Position numbers and translations under genes: made by a program. A DNA stretch of 64,000 nucleotides from Ruegeria_C sp041537925 (GTDB lineage Bacteria; Pseudomonadota; Alphaproteobacteria; Rhodobacterales; Rhodobacteraceae): positions 10,576 to 74,575 of the forward strand of contig NZ_JBGOSH010000019.1 in the NCBI RefSeq assembly GCF_041537925.1, written 5' to 3'. The notes under the pieces are model-generated. The model saw only the letters and a program-made list of their open reading frames with translations, made no database searches and had not been told where the DNA came from. Below, piece after piece: positions 62,193-64,000 of the stretch (positions are counted from its first letter, which is position 1; each line of letters opens with the position of its first letter).

Positions 62193-63001
62193 GAATCTTT
62201 CTGCTTCTTTTCCTCAGCCTATGCCTGTCTCTGCCGCTGCACGCGCAGAACAGCGGATTGCGGCGGCTGATCGATCGCGAGGACCTGCTGGGATGGGAGG
62301 CCGTCGGCAAGCTGGACCTTGGCGGCGGGTCGTTCTGTACTGGCACGCTAATCGCACGCGATCTGGTTTTGACAGCGGCCCATTGCGCCGTGGACAGATC
62401 CACCGGCAAACCCTATGCGCCGGGTCGCGTGGTCTTCCACGCCGGTTATAGCGACGGTGCATCTTTGTCGCAGCAGCAGGTTTCGCAGATCGCGGTCCAT
62501 CCGGATTTTGACATCCGCCAGCCGATGTCTCCGAAGTACATTCGCGTGGATGTCGCGTTGATGCGTCTGGCACAGCCGGTTCCGTTGAGCGTTGCCAATC
62601 CTTTTGCGCTGCATTCCGGCAACATCCATGGTGCAGAAATCAGCGTTTCCTCTTATGGGCAGGGCCGGGCCGAGGCGATCTCGCGTCAGAAATCGTGCCG
62701 GATACTGAACCGCGAAGAAGGTCTGATCGTGGTGGATTGCGATGTGACCTTCGGCTCATCGGGATCAGCATTGCTGGCAAGGTCCGACAGTCGCTGGCAG
62801 ATCCTGTCGGTTCTGTCCGGCGGCGGGAATCATAACGGCCAGAGAATCGGCATCGGTATGGAGCTGCCCGAGATCGTCGCGCAGCTGAAACGCCAGTTGT
62901 ACCGCGATGCGCCTCGCCCCAAGGCCGGGATCAAACGGCTTGGGGTCGGATCGGGGCGCAGCAGTTCTGGCGCCAAATTCATCCGCCCGAACGGGTCTTG
63001 A
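62189..63001 (+). CDS. trypsin-like S1-family serine protease, second of a tandem pair
   Basis: 270 residues, ATG at 62189 overlapping the first protease's stop. A signal peptide (MRIFLLLFLSLCLSLPLHAQ) is followed by the same order: His65 (LTAAHC), Asp121 (VDVALMRLA) and Ser191 (TFGSSGSALL). Both proteins end with an AKFI-(K/R)-P motif, preceded here by a basic GIKRLGVGSGRSS stretch. The two arose by tandem duplication and have diverged in the middle. No inhibitor or substrate gene is next to them. Confidence 0.85.
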   Translation: MRIFLLLFLSLCLSLPLHAQNSGLRRLIDREDLLGWEAVGKLDLGGGSFCTGTLIARDLVLTAAHCAVDRSTGKPYAPGRVVFHAGYSDGASLSQQQVSQIAVHPDFDIRQPMSPKYIRVDVALMRLAQPVPLSVANPFALHSGNIHGAEISVSSYGQGRAEAISRQKSCRILNREEGLIVVDCDVTFGSSGSALLARSDSRWQILSVLSGGGNHNGQRIGIGMELPEIVAQLKRQLYRDAPRPKAGIKRLGVGSGRSSSGAKFIRPNGS

Positions 63002-63024
63002 AACCCATATTTCCGTTCCCATGT
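62997..63024 (+). promoter_or_regulatory. sigma32 (heat-shock) promoter for hsp20
   Basis: CTTGAAA (62997-63003), spanning the protease stop codon, is followed after 13 bases by TCCCATGT (63017-63024), against the sigma32 consensus CTTGAAA-N11-16-CCCCATNT. Only the first base of the second box differs. It lies 98 bases before the hsp20 ATG, so it probably drives hsp20 as its own transcript. Confidence 0.7.
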
Positions 63025-63121
63025 GAATTGCATCGGGTTGCCAATCCGGGACCCGAACATCACCCGCCCGTCCAATAGGAGGGCACATCGTCCATCGCTC
63101 TAGCATGAGGATACACGAATA

Positions 63122-63589
63122 ATGCGTAGTTTTGATTTTGCACCGCTGCACCGCGCCACTGTCGGCTTTGACCAGATCGCCGATATCATGGACCGCGTCA
63201 TGACCAACGACGTGGCTCAACCCAGCTACCCGCCTTACAATATCGAGAAGACCGACGCGGACAGCTATCGCATCTCGATCGCCGTTGCCGGTTTCGCCGA
63301 AGACGACTTGTCGGTCGAGGTGAAGGAGAACGCGCTGGTGGTTTCTGCCAAGAAAGCCACCGACGAGGCCGAGCGCAAGTATCTGCACCGTGGCATAGCA
63401 ACTCGCGCGTTCGAGCGCCGCTTTGCACTGGCCGACCATGTGCGCGTGACCGGCGCGGCTCATGAGAACGGAATGTTGCACATCGACCTGAAACGCGAAG
63501 TACCCGAAGCTCTGAAACCGCGCCGGATCGCCATCGGGTCGCCTGCGGCGGCAGAGGCAGACGTGGTTGACGCCAAACCGGTGAACTGA
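63122..63589 (+). CDS. Hsp20-family small heat-shock protein
   Basis: 155 residues, ATG at 63122. The alpha-crystallin domain begins NIEKTDADSYRISIAVAGFA and includes RGIATRAFERRFALADHVRV and NGMLHIDLKREVPEALKPRR, as in IbpA-like proteins of alphaproteobacteria. It binds unfolding proteins and forms oligomers through an IxI-type tail (RRIAIGS). A sigma32-type promoter lies upstream and a string of hairpins downstream. Confidence 0.93.
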   Translation: MRSFDFAPLHRATVGFDQIADIMDRVMTNDVAQPSYPPYNIEKTDADSYRISIAVAGFAEDDLSVEVKENALVVSAKKATDEAERKYLHRGIATRAFERRFALADHVRVTGAAHENGMLHIDLKREVPEALKPRRIAIGSPAAAEADVVDAKPVN

Positions 63590-63636
63590 ACGCACCGAAT
63601 ATCCTGACCGGCGTTTGTAGCACACCGGGACAGGGT

Positions 63637-63741
63637 CGCGAAAACAGGGCTTACCTCCGGTTTTCGCGCCGCCCCGCGCCACTCCAGACGCGGGGCGGAG
63701 TTCTGACGGCGCCCGGGAGCAGGACTCGCGGGCGCTCTTTT
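63637..63741 (+). terminator. hairpin series ending in an intrinsic terminator after hsp20
   Basis: Three stems follow the hsp20 stop: CGCGAAAAC/GTTTTCGCG (63637-63645 with 63660-63668), GCCCCGCG/CGCGGGGC (63671-63678 with 63689-63696) and GCGCCCG/CGGGCGC (63709-63715 with 63729-63735). The last is followed by TCTTTTGTT and looks like a working terminator. The first two may protect the mRNA. Confidence 0.6.
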
Positions 63742-64000
63742 GTTCATAAAGGTTGATTGAAACCTCACTTGTCGGCCTTGGATTGTTGCCTTTGGTTTGG
63801 CGTGTCTTCGCTTGTTTGCGCTGTTTGCCATTGGATTCGGTGATTTGTTATGGCGCGGGTTAGTTTTTGGGTATTTTTTGTTGTTGTTTTGTTGGTTAGT
63901 TGATTGAATTTGTTAAGGTATTATGTGTTTTGGGTGTATTTTTTGATTTTTTTGTATTTTGGGCTTGCGGTGTTTGGGGTCAGACCGTAAATACCCCTTC
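63742..64000. other. G+T-rich end region, no gene assigned
   Basis: From about 63760 the plus strand becomes G+T-rich; only two C residues occur between 63841 and 63960. Short frames here (for example an ATG at 63850) are hydrophobic simply because of the T content and are interrupted by a stop. The last bases read TTTGGGGTCAGACCGTAAAT followed by ACCCC, which resembles ends of some transposon-linked palindromes. The window stops before this can be tested. Confidence 0.35.

Noticed and set aside
63850..63990. Hydrophobic open frame in the G+T-rich end
   Set aside because: It is interrupted by a TGA, and T-rich sequence gives hydrophobic residues by default.

Overview
The window looks like chromosomal DNA of a marine Roseobacter-group alphaproteobacterium (Rhodobacteraceae). 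This is inferred from the GC-rich coding style, the many ABC and tripartite uptake systems each tied to a small catabolic operon, the glcDEF, leuCD and rsfS-rlmH neighbourhoods, and an RTX/Calx-beta exoprotein. No database search was possible; family names come from motifs read in the translations.

Layout. 1-3.9 kb is a worn region: the 3' part of an MlrC-type peptidase gene, a decayed IS5-family element with a 14-bp perfect terminal inverted repeat, and an orphan nucleosidase-like gene. 3.9-15.0 kb is an eleven-gene carbohydrate or polyol island built around a divergent promoter. One arm carries an ABC ATPase, a glycerol-1-phosphate dehydrogenase (AraM/EgsA) homologue, a SIS isomerase, an SDR, a TIM-barrel epimerase and a HAD phosphatase. 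The other arm carries a sugar-binding protein, two permeases, a SorC-type regulator and an FGGY kinase. 15.4-24.6 kb is an amide or amine module: acetamidase/formamidase, a branched-chain/amide ABC transporter, an isochorismatase-type hydrolase and an N-formylglutamate amidohydrolase homologue, opposite an RpiR regulator and a glutamine-synthetase-like ligase.

25.4-29.8 kb is a three-gene ferric-type ABC importer. 29.9-31.6 kb is a DUF5666/DUF6502 pair, divergent from the least familiar system here (31.7-35.5 kb): a free-standing NRPS-like adenylation enzyme, a membrane flavoreductase-like protein and a crotonase, with tandem repeats and palindromes in the shared promoter. After a cytochrome-c-peroxidase pseudogene, 36.5-43.6 kb holds a LacI regulator, a TctABC transporter, an acylating aldehyde dehydrogenase and an acyl-CoA ligase, most like a sulfoacetate (Sau) pathway.

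43.6-48.5 kb has a broken gene and a 1177-residue secreted protein with five Calx-beta repeats and an RTX domain. 48.6-64 kb is more housekeeping: a phosphodiesterase-fold protein, a membrane protein, an APH-fold kinase, leuC-hdeD-leuD, rsfS (with a coupled 18-codon upstream ORF), rlmH, glcDEF with a visible promoter/operator, tandem S1-type proteases, and hsp20 behind a sigma32-type promoter. The last 150 bases are almost free of C on the plus strand. No rRNA, tRNA, CRISPR array or phage module was seen.
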